Source of the DNA: Pseudomonas sp. BSw22131 | GTDB taxonomy: Bacteria; Pseudomonadota; Gammaproteobacteria; Pseudomonadales; Pseudomonadaceae | Assembly: GCF_026810445.1 (NCBI RefSeq) | Contig: NZ_CP113949.1 | Span: 5,084,001 to 5,148,000 of the forward strand | DNA length: 64,000 nt | Direction of reading: 5' to 3' | Part shown: piece by piece, positions 34,544-44,800 of the stretch | How the letters are laid out: every line of letters begins with the position of its first letter | Numbering within the stretch: the first letter of the stretch is position 1 | The notes under the pieces: generated by a model | Seen by the model: only the letters and a program-made list of their open reading frames with translations | Told to the model about the DNA's origin: nothing | Databases searched by the model: none | Translations under genes and position numbers: made by a program

Positions 34544-36361
34544 TCACACCAGCGCCGACGGGCTGCCGGCTGGCAGACCACGGCGGTGCATAGCTTCGGT
34601 GTACTGGCTTTCGCCATACAGTTCGGCCAGGCGGGTAATGAATTCGTCGACGAACACTCGCATGTCGGCGCTGACCTCACGGTTGCGCGTGATCAGCTTG
34701 TTGTAGCCAAACAGCGCCGGGATGGCGACGAACAGGCCCATGGCGGTGGCCAGCAAGGCTGCAGCCATGCCGGGGGCGATGGCGTTGATGTTGACATCGC
34801 CGGCCATGGCGGTGCCGAGGAACACCACCATGATCCCCAGCACAGTACCCAGCAGGCCGATGTATGGGCCGCCGGCGATGGCGTTGGACAGGCTCGACAG
34901 CTTAGCGCTCAGCTTCTGATTCTCGCGGGTGCGTACGCCGTCCATCGACGCGCGGATGGCCTCGATGGTGGCGGCGGACACAGCGGAGACGTCGGCGCCC
35001 TGTTCCCGGCGGGTGCGGATCTCGCGCACCGCCACCTGGTACAGACGCCATAACGACGAGTCTTTCAGGCGCCCTGGCAGGTCGTGGTCGTCGGCGAGCA
35101 TTTCCAGGCGGGTGCCGATGGTATCGAAGCGCTCGCGAAAGGCCTGGTTGGCGCGGGTCACGCGGCCGAGGCTGCGGCTCTTGCTAATCATCACGACCCA
35201 GGATTGCAGCATCATCATTACCAGTACGGCGATGATCACCCAGGCATCCACCGGTACCGCGTTGAGCAGAAAGCCGAGGCTGCCGAAGCCGAAGCCCGAC
35301 TGCTTTTCATCTACGCCGTAGACGACCAGGCGCGATTCGGCGCCCTGAGCCGTGGCATCGGCCAGCAGCGCCGCCGGGGTGCGGGCCACGCGCGACAGCC
35401 GCACTTCATCGATGGCACCGGCAAACGGCAGCCAGGCGCTCGCCGGGGCTGCCACTGGCGGCGCGTCGCCGCCCAGGGCCAACGGCGAGTTGAAGGCTGG
35501 CAGGGGCTGCGCCAGGCTCACCGCCTGGCGGCCATTAACGAACAGGCGCGCCTGGCTGGCGTCGGCGGTCAGGGCCACGTGGCTCCATTGCCCGGCTGCC
35601 AAGGGCTGGCCGAGGGCACTGCGCTGGCCATTGATTTCGAAGAACGGCGCGCCTTGGCTGAGGCCGACCAGCAAGGCGTTGTTACCCTCGCGGCGGGCCA
35701 GCAAGACTTGGTCACCATTGGCCTGGTCCTGATGCACCCACAGGCTGAAGCTGAACGGCGCGCCTTGCGCATGTTGCAGCGAGGCGCTGGGCGCCAGCAG
35801 CAGCGGTTGGCCGTTGAGTTGCAGGGCGTGGCCGATGACACCGTCCACCGAACTGCCAACCATGGCCTGGGCGTTGTTGGCGTAGGCACTGCTGTCGCGC
35901 GCTGGGCTGCCGGTTACGTCGTCGAAGTGCAGCACGGCACTGTAGTCGCTGTCGAAAGTGGCCTGGCCGCTGCTCACCGCCGGGGCCTTGGTATTGCCGT
36001 AGTACATCCACACGTCCTGGCGCTGGCCGCCTTCGATGCGTGGGATGTCGACCCAGATCAGCGCCATGCCCATCAAAGGGTCGAAGCTTTCGACCTGGTG
36101 GTGCAGCACGGTTTTGTCATCGGCGGTGACGAAGCGAATGTCCGCGCCGTTCTCGCTGACGCCGTCGAAAGTGAAGTTGCCGGTGTGCAGGCGTACCAGC
36201 AGGGCGCTGCGCCCCAAGGCGTCGTTGATGGCAGCGCCTTGAGGGGTGGTATCGACAGTGATCTGCTTACGGTATTGCCAGTCGTCCTGCCACCAGGCGT
36301 TGGCCACGGCCGGCAAAGCCAGGCCCAGGCAGACAAACAGGGTCATGAAGATGCGTTGCAT
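34544..36361 (-). CDS. exbB: ExbB fused to exported DUF2341 and LamG-like domains
   Basis: A 605-aa protein, far longer than normal ExbB (~240 aa). Signal peptide MQRIFMTLFVCLGLALPAVANA; DUF2341 ~23-130 (WWQDDWQYRKQITVD, ALIWVDIPRI, VWMYYGN); LamG/concanavalin-like lectin domain ~140-325 (AVLHFDDVTGSPARDSSAYAN, FSFSLWVHQDQANGDQVLL, WSHVALTADASQARLFVNGR, FAGAIDEVRLSRVARTPA); then a MotA/TolQ/ExbB channel ~365-590 (VIIAVLVMMMLQSWVVMISK, GGPYIGLLGTVLGIMVVFLG, AALLATAMGLFVAIPALFGYN). So a carbohydrate-binding-type periplasmic module is joined to the proton channel. This is the known PA0693-type design. Acts in the inner membrane with ExbD and TonB encoded next. Confidence 0.9.
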   Translation of the reverse strand: MQRIFMTLFVCLGLALPAVANAWWQDDWQYRKQITVDTTPQGAAINDALGRSALLVRLHTGNFTFDGVSENGADIRFVTADDKTVLHHQVESFDPLMGMALIWVDIPRIEGGQRQDVWMYYGNTKAPAVSSGQATFDSDYSAVLHFDDVTGSPARDSSAYANNAQAMVGSSVDGVIGHALQLNGQPLLLAPSASLQHAQGAPFSFSLWVHQDQANGDQVLLARREGNNALLVGLSQGAPFFEINGQRSALGQPLAAGQWSHVALTADASQARLFVNGRQAVSLAQPLPAFNSPLALGGDAPPVAAPASAWLPFAGAIDEVRLSRVARTPAALLADATAQGAESRLVVYGVDEKQSGFGFGSLGFLLNAVPVDAWVIIAVLVMMMLQSWVVMISKSRSLGRVTRANQAFRERFDTIGTRLEMLADDHDLPGRLKDSSLWRLYQVAVREIRTRREQGADVSAVSAATIEAIRASMDGVRTRENQKLSAKLSSLSNAIAGGPYIGLLGTVLGIMVVFLGTAMAGDVNINAIAPGMAAALLATAMGLFVAIPALFGYNKLITRNREVSADMRVFVDEFITRLAELYGESQYTEAMHRRGLPAGSPSALV

Positions 36362-36393
36362 GGGAAAGCGCTCCGAGGTCTATGCCGGTTGGG

Positions 36394-38004
36394 TCAAAAG
36401 TTTGCCTGCACGCTGAAGTGCACGCGGGAGTCGTGTTTTTCGGTATTGGGGCCGTCTACTAGCGGCAGGCCCCAATCGATGCTGCCGCTCAGCCAGTCGC
36501 TGAGCGTGGCGCGGGTGCCCACGCCGACGCTGGCGAGGCTGTAGCGGCTCTCCTGCTCGGGCAGGCCGTCCTGCAGGGCCAACCGTGCGCCCTCGGCGAA
36601 CACATAGAAGCGCCAGTCGCCGACCAGGCTGCTGATGTACTTGCCCAGCGACGGCGTGCGCAATTCTTCGGACAGCAGCAGGCCGTCGTCACCAGTGCGC
36701 TCGGCTGCCAGATAACCGCGCACCGAGGTGGCGCCGCCAGCCGAGAACTGTTCGTTGGAAATGAGTGGCCCGGAGGCCTTCTGGAACCCAAACTTGCTCG
36801 CCGACTGCCAATCACCGATGAAGGCGTAGGTGAAGCTGGCGTCGGCCTTGAGCGCGGCGAAACTGGAGCTGGCCTTGTATCGCTTGTAGTCGAAGGCGTC
36901 GTCGCTGCTGCCATAACCGAAGGCACCTCGGGTGCCCAGCACCAGGCTGAGGTTCAGCCCCAGTTGCGAGGTGTCGGTGTAGTGGTAGCCGTTGTAGCCG
37001 AAAGTGAACGGCGCGTACTTGATCGGCGCGCTGTCGCTGCTGTTCCCCTGGTTGAGGCGCTCTTGGAAGTCCTTGATGTCGACCCCGAGCGAAAAGGCGT
37101 TGGACCAGGCGCCCGTGGCCGGCAGGTTGTAGATGGCCGACACGCCATATGAGTGGCCCTTGCCGAGCACATTACTGCCGCCGACAGTGGCCACGTCGCT
37201 GTCGGATTTGTAGCCGCTGAATTGCAGGGTCCAGCGGTCGTCGAGGGGCGCGGTATAGCTGCCCGACCAGACCTCGGCGTTGTTGCGGTCCTGGGGCGCG
37301 GTGAACCAGGTCAACGATAGGCTGTGGCCCAACTGCCAGAGGTTGTTGTAGCCCACCGTCGCCACCGTACGCAGGGGCTTGGTGTCGGCGCTGGAGTCGT
37401 TGTTCACGCCGAGGGAGGCGCTCCAGGGCTTCTTGTCTTCCACTTGCAGGTCGACGTCCATGGTGCCGCTGCGCTGGCCTTCACGTACCAGCGGTACAAC
37501 CTGGCGGCCGCCATGGTTGAGCGCGGCCATTTCGCCCTGCACCTGGTTGAAGTCCGGCACCTTGCCCTCCTCCAGCGCCGGCACCTGGTCACGCACTTCA
37601 AGCGGCGAGGAGTACTTGGCGCCCACCACCCGCACGCGGCCGACCTTGGTCTCGCTTACCTGCAGGTACACCACGCCACCTTCCACCTCCTGCTGCGGAA
37701 GGTCGACGAACACAGACTGGTAGCCGCGCTGCTGGTAAACCTTCTGCAGCGCGTCCTTGGCGCCCTCGATGTCGGCCATGCTGCGGTCCGGGCCCATGAA
37801 GGGATACACCGCAGCCTCGATGGTCGGGGCATCCAGCACGGTGTTGCCGCGCACCACGTACTCGTTGATGTTGACCTTGGGCGCAACGGCGTCCTGCGCC
37901 TGGCCGGCCAACGGCGCCAGCAGCGCCAGGGCCAGCGCATGGCGGCTCCAAGGGGCGTTCGAAGGTCCCCACCGCCGAACGGGTCTTGCCAACGAATGCT
38001 CCAC
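36394..38004 (-). CDS. pdtB: Two-partner secretion transporter PdtB (TpsB, ShlB/FhaC/HecB family)
   Basis: Outer-membrane 16-stranded barrel that exports its TpsA partner. After the signal peptide (ALALALLAPLAGQAQDA), POTRA domains occupy ~35-185 (VNINEYVVRGNTVLDAPTIEAA, QQRGYQSVFVDLPQQEVEGGVVYLQV, VPDFNQVQGEMAALN), followed by the barrel with the loop-6 signature FSAGGATSVRGYLAAER and terminal VHFSVQANF. I choose GTG 38004 with GGGAGG just upstream (536 aa); a GTG at 38076, two bases after the phdA stop, would add 24 non-signal-like residues. Its substrate should be PdtA, encoded on the other side of phdA. Confidence 0.88.
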   Translation of the reverse strand: MEHSLARPVRRWGPSNAPWSRHALALALLAPLAGQAQDAVAPKVNINEYVVRGNTVLDAPTIEAAVYPFMGPDRSMADIEGAKDALQKVYQQRGYQSVFVDLPQQEVEGGVVYLQVSETKVGRVRVVGAKYSSPLEVRDQVPALEEGKVPDFNQVQGEMAALNHGGRQVVPLVREGQRSGTMDVDLQVEDKKPWSASLGVNNDSSADTKPLRTVATVGYNNLWQLGHSLSLTWFTAPQDRNNAEVWSGSYTAPLDDRWTLQFSGYKSDSDVATVGGSNVLGKGHSYGVSAIYNLPATGAWSNAFSLGVDIKDFQERLNQGNSSDSAPIKYAPFTFGYNGYHYTDTSQLGLNLSLVLGTRGAFGYGSSDDAFDYKRYKASSSFAALKADASFTYAFIGDWQSASKFGFQKASGPLISNEQFSAGGATSVRGYLAAERTGDDGLLLSEELRTPSLGKYISSLVGDWRFYVFAEGARLALQDGLPEQESRYSLASVGVGTRATLSDWLSGSIDWGLPLVDGPNTEKHDSRVHFSVQANF

Positions 38005-38077
38005 ACAGCCTCCCAGGTTTACAAGGGTTTCGCGCACAGCCAGGCCGCTGCGCACAAGGCGCAGCGCTGGCGTCACT

Positions 38078-38680
38078 TCAAAGGGTTAGGGTCGAACCGC
38101 CGGCATGGCGCGCCGACCAGGTCTGCAACAGGGTGAAGTTCACCGAGAACTCCGGCATGTGCAGCAAGGCATTGCAGAACACTTCACCCACGATGCGATG
38201 CAGCAGGCCCATGCAAGTGGCGTCGGCCAGTACCTTGGAGGTGTCGCGGGAGAGCTGCCCGTAGGTCCAAACCTTGTGCTTCAGGTCCAGCCCCACGAAC
38301 CAGCGAAACAGCAGGTTGTAGCTCAACTGCTCACTCACCTGGCGCTCGCTGGGGACCGAATACAAAACCTGCAACAGCAAAACGTGAATCAGCGTGGCAG
38401 GCTCGATCAGCAGCCCGGCGCGCTCCTTGAAGGCCGCCAGGTAGTCGCTTTGGGCACTCAACAGGCTGTCGATCTGCGGGCGCGCCAGCACCAGGGAATG
38501 GTTGGGCGGGATAAAGCTGCTGACTTCCTTGAGCGCGCATTGCCAATCCTCCTGGGACACGATCCACACCAAGGGCGCGCCGTAGCGGTACACCGACACA
38601 GGACGCTTGCGCGCGGCCTCCACGACCTTCGACAAACGCTGATCGAGTTCCTGCATGCCGACTTTTGCGTAGCGTTCCAT
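38078..38680 (-). CDS. phdA: PhdA-like protein: Phd/YefM antitoxin domain fused to IS5-type transposase N-terminal region
   Basis: A ~200-aa protein with two parts. Residues ~1-50 (YAKVGMQELDQRLSKVVEAA, VYRYGAPLVWIVSQEDW) have the Phd/YefM antitoxin pattern. Residues ~90-190 match the N-terminal domain of IS5-family transposases (DUF772/InsH_N): LLLQVLYSVPSERQVSEQL and SYNLLFRWFVGL, ending at FSVNFTLLQTWSA, where active transposases read FSVDGTL; the first catalytic aspartate is replaced and the rest of the DDE domain is absent. Adjacent genes are pdtB (downstream) and pdtA (upstream, beyond a terminator). P. aeruginosa PA0691 PhdA occupies this position and was linked to prevention of cell death and eDNA release. 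A regulatory role at the shared promoter is a guess. Confidence 0.82.
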   Translation of the reverse strand: MERYAKVGMQELDQRLSKVVEAARKRPVSVYRYGAPLVWIVSQEDWQCALKEVSSFIPPNHSLVLARPQIDSLLSAQSDYLAAFKERAGLLIEPATLIHVLLLQVLYSVPSERQVSEQLSYNLLFRWFVGLDLKHKVWTYGQLSRDTSKVLADATCMGLLHRIVGEVFCNALLHMPEFSVNFTLLQTWSARHAGGSTLTL

Positions 38681-38771
38681 ACTGCCCATCCCCTCCTCTC
38701 CCTTATCCTTGGTCACATTCCGGCGCCTTCTGCTTGGCGTTACATACCCAAGGCGGGGGTCGGACAAAGGC

Positions 38772-38798
38772 ACCGAACTTTTGTCACCAAAGCTTCAC
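38772..38798 (-). promoter_or_regulatory. 27-bp element shared with pdtA, upstream of phdA-pdtB
   Basis: On the plus strand: ACCGAAC, two bases, then TTGTCACCAAAGCTTCAC. Read along the gene it is GTGAAGCTTTGGTGACAA, two bases, GTTCGGT. It matches the element at 51494-51520 at 21 of 27 positions with the same spacing and lies 92 bases before the phdA ATG (86 for pdtA). The layout fits an ECF-sigma promoter (TGAAsC ... CGGT) but could be an activator site. A sigma-VreI-like factor, expected beside the FecR-like gene at the right edge, is a candidate; that is inference. Confidence 0.6.
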
Positions 38799-38841
38799 GA
38801 GAAATTTCAGGCCCGGTACAAAGCGCCCACATAACGCCATG

Positions 38842-38874
38842 AAAAAGGGCGACGACCGTTGCCAGTCGTCGCCC
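38842..38874 (-). terminator. Intrinsic terminator of pdtA
   Basis: GGGCGACGAC (38847-38856) pairs perfectly with GTCGTCGCCC (38865-38874); on the minus strand the stem is followed by a T-run (complement of 38842-38846). It lies 21 bases after the pdtA stop, so pdtA is mostly separate from the phdA-pdtB unit, which has its own promoter element. Confidence 0.88.
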
Positions 38875-38895
38875 TCGGGCCCGCTTTCTCAGCCG

Positions 38896-41800
38896 TTACA
38901 GTGTCAGTTGGTCACGCTCCTGTGGTGTCAGGCGCTGGCGCGCGCGTTCGTCCAACTGGCCGGCGCCCAGCACCTGCACCGGGCTGCTGCTGTCGTAGCC
39001 GCGTTGCGCCGGAATGAGGCTGGCGCCGTCCTGGCCGGGCACCAGCGGCTCGCTGCCAAAGCTCAGGACCTTGACCGCGAACACCGAAGGCTCGTTCTTG
39101 CGCGCGGCGTTCTGCTGCTGGCGGGTGAGATTCTCGGCGGCGTCGGTGGCCGAGGCCGCCGCCGCGCTGGCGGCGCTAATGGCGTTGGTGTTGACGGCGG
39201 CCACCACCGGTACGCCCTGGGAGGCGCCCTGCACCTGGATGTTGGCGGCGTTGACGACCTGCAGGGCGGCGATGTTGACGTTGCCCGATACCCGAATCCC
39301 CGCCTCGCCGGCATCCACGGTACCCAACGGCGCGATCAGGTCGATATCGCCGGCTGGCACCTCGGGAATCGGGTTGAGCGTGGCGATCCCGGCACCGGTG
39401 GTGGGCACAGTCGGCGACAGGGTAACGTTGCCGAAGTTGTCATAGATGCGCCGTGGCGGCGTGTACACCACGGTGGTCTTAGAACCGCGCCCGGCGTTGA
39501 TGTCGCCCTCGGCCGACCACGCCAGGATCGAACCCCCGAAGGTGGTCATGATGCGGCTCTGGCCCAGCAGGATGCTGTCTTGCGAGTACAACTGAATATC
39601 GCCCTCGCCCTGGGTGATGATGCCCGCGCTGGCCGGCGGCGTGCTGCCTTCGATACCAAACACCTGGCCGCCACCCGGCGTGAGCATCTGGATCCCGCCA
39701 CCCAGGTTGGTGTGCACGCCCGCCGCGCCGTACAGGGAGATATCACCGTTGTACATCAGGGTATTGCCCGCTACGTCTTTGGTCGGGAACAACGCGGCGA
39801 TGGCGTTGCGACCCCGCAAGTAGCTGCCTTGGCGCACGCCACCGACCTGGTTGTATTCGCGGCCAGCGGCGGTGAGTTCGGCGAAGTAGATCGTGCGGGC
39901 GAAAATGCGCTGCTGTTCGGCCGGCAGTTGCGCGAAGTAGCTCAACGCCCCCGACTCGCTGCCCCTGAAGCCGTAGCGCTGCAGCAGCCAGGCTTGCAAC
40001 TCGGCGTAGTAGGTCTTGGCGACCTTGCCGGGCTGCGAAGCCAATGGCGTACCGCTGACCGCCAGGTTGGCGGGCGTAAGGTAGTCGCTGAGCAAGGTGC
40101 CGTAGTTCGCACCCGGGCTGCCAACACCGGCCAGCAGCGCAATGCTAGCGCCAGGGCGGCTGTCGCCGGTCGCCACCGGGCCGATGCTGGTGATCGACGC
40201 CTGGTCTTCCATCAGCAAGTTGCGCCCGGCGGTGATCTCCAGGGTGCCGGGGCCGGCGATGTTGAACGAGCTGTAGATGATGTCGCGACCGGCGGTGACG
40301 ATGGAAACGTCGGTGGGGCTGCTGTTGACGAAGAGGTTGTTGGTGCGGCTGTAAAGCCCAAACTCATTGCCTGGGTTGACATCCGAGCTGGCCAGCAGCG
40401 AGCCACTGCGCAGGATGTCGCGGCCGGCCATCATCCACACTGGGCGGCCGGCGATATAGACCACCTCGCCTGTACGCAGGTCATTGCCCGTATAGTTCAA
40501 GGTGCTGCCACTGGAGACCCCAAACAAGTCGCCAGAGCGTGCATAGAAACGTGAAGGCGCAAGCTTGGTGCCCCAATCATTGGAGGCGCCGTCGGCGCCG
40601 AAGGCGATCAGAGGCAGGGCGCCACGCCCGATGTAAACGGTGCTGGCGTCGCTGGAGACATTGCCAAGCGGGAAGCTGCCGGAGTCAACCGAGCCGGCCA
40701 GATACGCAGGATTCTGCGGCGTCGCCAAGCTGCTGGCCGCTGCGCCGGATTGGGTGATACCCATGCCCAGCCCATAGATAGAGTCACCTGCCAGCAATTG
40801 CAGTTCGCCAGTAGCGGACGGCGCCAACTCCAAGGGATACAAGGCTGTGGCCGGCTGTGGATTCGCCTGGGCCGAGTAGCCATAGAAAATACTTCCGTTG
40901 GCAGCTATAGCGCGCAAGGTCGTCGGGTAGACCACGGCGAGATCGGTAGGACTCTGGTCATTGACCGGGCTCAAGTTGCCGCCAGCGGAGAACAGGTCGA
41001 CAGCGGTACGGGCCGTCCACAGGCTGAACCAGCTATAGCCACTGGTGCCGTCTCCCAGCGTCGTAGGCGACCCGGCGACGGGGGTAGCGCGTCCCGCATC
41101 GCCGACCGTACTTAATACCAGGTCGCCAAGGGTATTGACGCCCGCGGTAGAGTCGCCAGGCACCAGGGTCAAGCCGCCTGTGGCCGATACCCTGGGATTG
41201 TTCTGAGGCAAGTACACCGTGAGTTTGGTGGCTGTATTGAAAATACTTGGCGTCAGCGCGGCCATGCTGCCGATCTGCTGGGCATCGACCTGAAGGTGGC
41301 CACGCAGGTCGGTCACGACTCCGCTTTCAGTCGCCAGCAAGGTCTGATCGGTGCCAACGGTGGTGCTGAAGGGGTTGATGCTACCCGCAACGCTCAGCGT
41401 GAGGTCGCCGCCGCCCGTAACCGTGACGCTGCCGTCGGCGGCAACACGGCCCGTCGAGCCGACGGCCAATACCAGTGCCTGCGAGCGTGGATTGATATAG
41501 GGAGACACCGCGTTGCCGGCCATTTGCGCGAGCGTACCGGCGTCCCCCGCAACCGACACGTGCAGATCTCCCCCACCGAGCGTGCCAAAACCGGTGAACC
41601 CTACAAAGGTGTCGCTTTTCGTAGGCGTTCCCGTGATACCCGGAACGTAGGTACCGTAGTTGATCCACCAGGCGCCGGCCTGCGCCGCGCTGCCGCCAAG
41701 CACCTCGCCACTGCCCTGCCGCCAAAGCCAGTTGCCAACGTTCGTCGAGTCGTATCCTGCATCGTTCGAATCCGGCCGGTTGCCGCCGGCGATCCCCACA

Positions 41801-44800
41801 TTCATCGTCGCACCACTCAGATCACCGCCTACACCTAGCGTGAGATTGCCACCGTAATCCGGGTACCAGGCGCGGTAGACGCTAGCGCTACCGCCGTCCA
41901 CCAGGCTCTCGTAGCTTTGGTTGTTACCACTAAGTACCAGCCCGCCCGAGGCCAAAGCCCGTGGCAAGTTGTACGCATCGGTGGCTGTAGTGGGCACCAC
42001 TGAAGTGCCCGCCGTATAGACGCCGAAGAGGGAGTCCATGCGCAAATCGGCGGCACTCATCAGCTCCAGATCGCCCGTGCCGGTGCGCACTACGCTGGGG
42101 CGAGTTCCGCCCGGTTCATAGGCATAGCTGATCGTGCCCGAAAAATCACACGCACCCAGATCGGCGCAAAACTGGGAAATGGACGCATAGCCGAAATCCG
42201 CCGCGATACTTTCGGTGACGGTATCGCCCACTGCGCCCAGCCCGTTGTCGGCGCCAAACTGGTTGACTGTGTAGCTTCCAGATACCTCGCAGGCGCCCAG
42301 ATCCGCGCAGAATTGGGCGATCGACGAGTAGCCGAAACTGTCTGAGACGCTTTGCGTGACGGTGTCCCCCACCGCACCCAGCCCGTTGTCGGCACCAAAC
42401 TGGTTGAGGATATAAGCCGTCGTGATGACCCCGAAAGTTCCATAGTGGCTATCGGCAAGGTTCAGCGTGCCGTGCGTGGCCGTCGGGCTCACCAGGCGAC
42501 TATCGGCTGCCGTCAGGTCCGCCCCCGCCACCAGGCGCAGCGACCAGGACTGTGAACCCTGCGCAAGCATCGGTGCCGCCGCCCAGAGGGCGCCCTGGCG
42601 CCCCGACACTTCCGGACGTAAGGCCACTGACGCCGCGGCGCCCGGCAATATGACGTTGGTGCCGGAAAGAATCATCGACCCGCTGGCCAGTGGCAGGTCA
42701 CCGTTGAGGGTCAGCAGATTCTGCGAAGCCGAAACAGCATCGGCGACGGTGGGCAGGATCACCCCCTTGGGCCATACCAACGCGTTCAATGCCGCGTTGC
42801 CGCTCAGCACGCTACCGGCATCCAGTTGCGTGCCTGCCGGCAAGGTCGTTGCCGTGCTCAGCAAGGTGCCAGTTGCATACAGCAGGCCCCCTGCGCTGTC
42901 GCGCACGGCCGCCGACAACACTGTGCCGGCGGGAACCAGCAGGTCCGCCGACAGGGTCGCGGCGACAGGCAACCGGGTTCCACTGCTGAGGGTGATCGCC
43001 TTGATCGGCAAGTCATAATTCAGCGTTCGGCCACCGGGGATGGTCGTGCCATCCGCCAGGGTCACCCCGGCGGCGGGCACCACGGTATCTCCGCCGTTGT
43101 AATCCAGGCCAGCCAGCAGGACCCAACCATTGTCATCCTGGGTCGCGGGGGGCGGGGCGAAACCGTCGCTGATGCTGCCGTAAACACTCAGGTTGCCGCC
43201 CGCACGCAGGGTCAGTTGCCCGGCCTCGCCGGAGCCGTAGACGCTGGTCTGCGCCGAGGCCGGGTTGAGGCTCGCGTAGCGATAGCCAGACAGGTCGACA
43301 TCGCCGCGCACCACCAAGTCGCCGTCCGCCGTGGCACTGGCGATTTCCACCGCCGGGCGCAGGTGCAGAACGCTTGCATAGGTCGGGTTGTAGAGCCCGG
43401 CGAGCTGGGTGCCGAGCAGGTTGCCGTTGCCGAGCGCGGCGTTGATGAATGCCTGGCTGTCGAGGTGCTTGCCATTGAGGTAGGCCTGGTCGATCCACTG
43501 GTAAGCGCGGCCGTCAGCGCTCAAGTCCGGGGCATACGGCGCATCGGTATAACGCCAGGTGCCGTTGACCGCAATCGAACGCGCACCCTGGATGGTCAGC
43601 GCGCCGCTGGCGTCGATGGCCATGTCACCGGAGGTGGCACTGCCCAGCCGCGGCGCATACAGCTCGACGGTGCCCAAGGCCATGGCCGGCGCAGCGCTGG
43701 TATCGGTGCCGTAGCGCAGGTCCATGCGTGTGCCACTGCCGAGGGTGAGCAACCCGGCGCCGGCATTGAGTTCGATCATCGCTCGGTTGGGTGACGCGAT
43801 GATCTGCCCGCGGCTGTCGACCCGCACCAGGCGCCCATGGGCGTCCAGCACCGCGCTGCCGTCAATAGTCAGGCCATTGGCCGCCGACAGGGCAATGCTG
43901 CCGACTTCGGCGCCGCTGGCATCTATGGTGCCGCTGACCCGCAGGCTGCCGCCATCCAGCGACACGCTGATATCGCTGGCCTTGAGGTCGTTGGCGATGA
44001 CCAGGTCGCCCTGCTTGATCTGGAAGCTGCGCGAACCTAGCACCTGACCGGCATTGAGGCGCTGGTTGAGGGCGTCGAAGGCCTGGCTCAAGTCGCCGAT
44101 GCCCAGTTGCTGCGCCCGCAGCGTCAGGACGCCGCTGGCATAAGGCACCAAAGTGCCGCCGGCATCGTAAGTACCGCTGCTGCTGCCCAGCAGGCTGCCT
44201 TGCAAGTCGACGATCCCGGCGCCAGCCCCCAGCGCGGTGGCACTGATGCTCCCGGCCTGGTTGTTGACTGCCGAGACGTTGAGGGTCGAACCAGCGCTCT
44301 GGCGGATGTTGCCTTCGCGGCTACTGAGCACCACGTCACCGCCCCAGCTGTATTTGGTCAGGTCGTTGAAGACGAGGCGGCGCCCAGAGAGATCAATTTG
44401 CGCGCCGTCGCCCAGGGTCAGGTCGCCGCGTGCGTTCAAGGTCAAGCGACCGCTGGGCAGGACCACGGTGGTGTCTAGGCTAATGCTGTCGGCCTGCAGC
44501 GTAAGGTTGCCGCCCTCGCCAGCCACGCTGGCCTCCTTGGCCGGCAAGCCGATGACCCGCAACTGGCCACCGGCGCTTATACGGTTGACCGATCCCGCCG
44601 CCGCAGTGAGCAGCGGCGTGCTGATGTTAAGGTCGCCACCGCTGTAGCTGAAGCCACTGCCCGTGACGTATCCGCCCTGGCTCTGGTGCACGCTGAGGCT
44701 GCCTGCAGCGTTGCTGGTGATCACTTGGCTGGCGGCCAGGTTGACCGTGGCGAAGCCGAGCACCGAGCGGCCCAGAGAGGTGTTGCTCGAGGGTGCATCG

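Noticed and set aside
38665..40554. Open frame of 629 codons opposite the 3' part of pdtA
   Set aside because: Antisense shadow of the repetitive beta-helix coding sequence; Ala/Gly/Arg-rich and unlike any known family.
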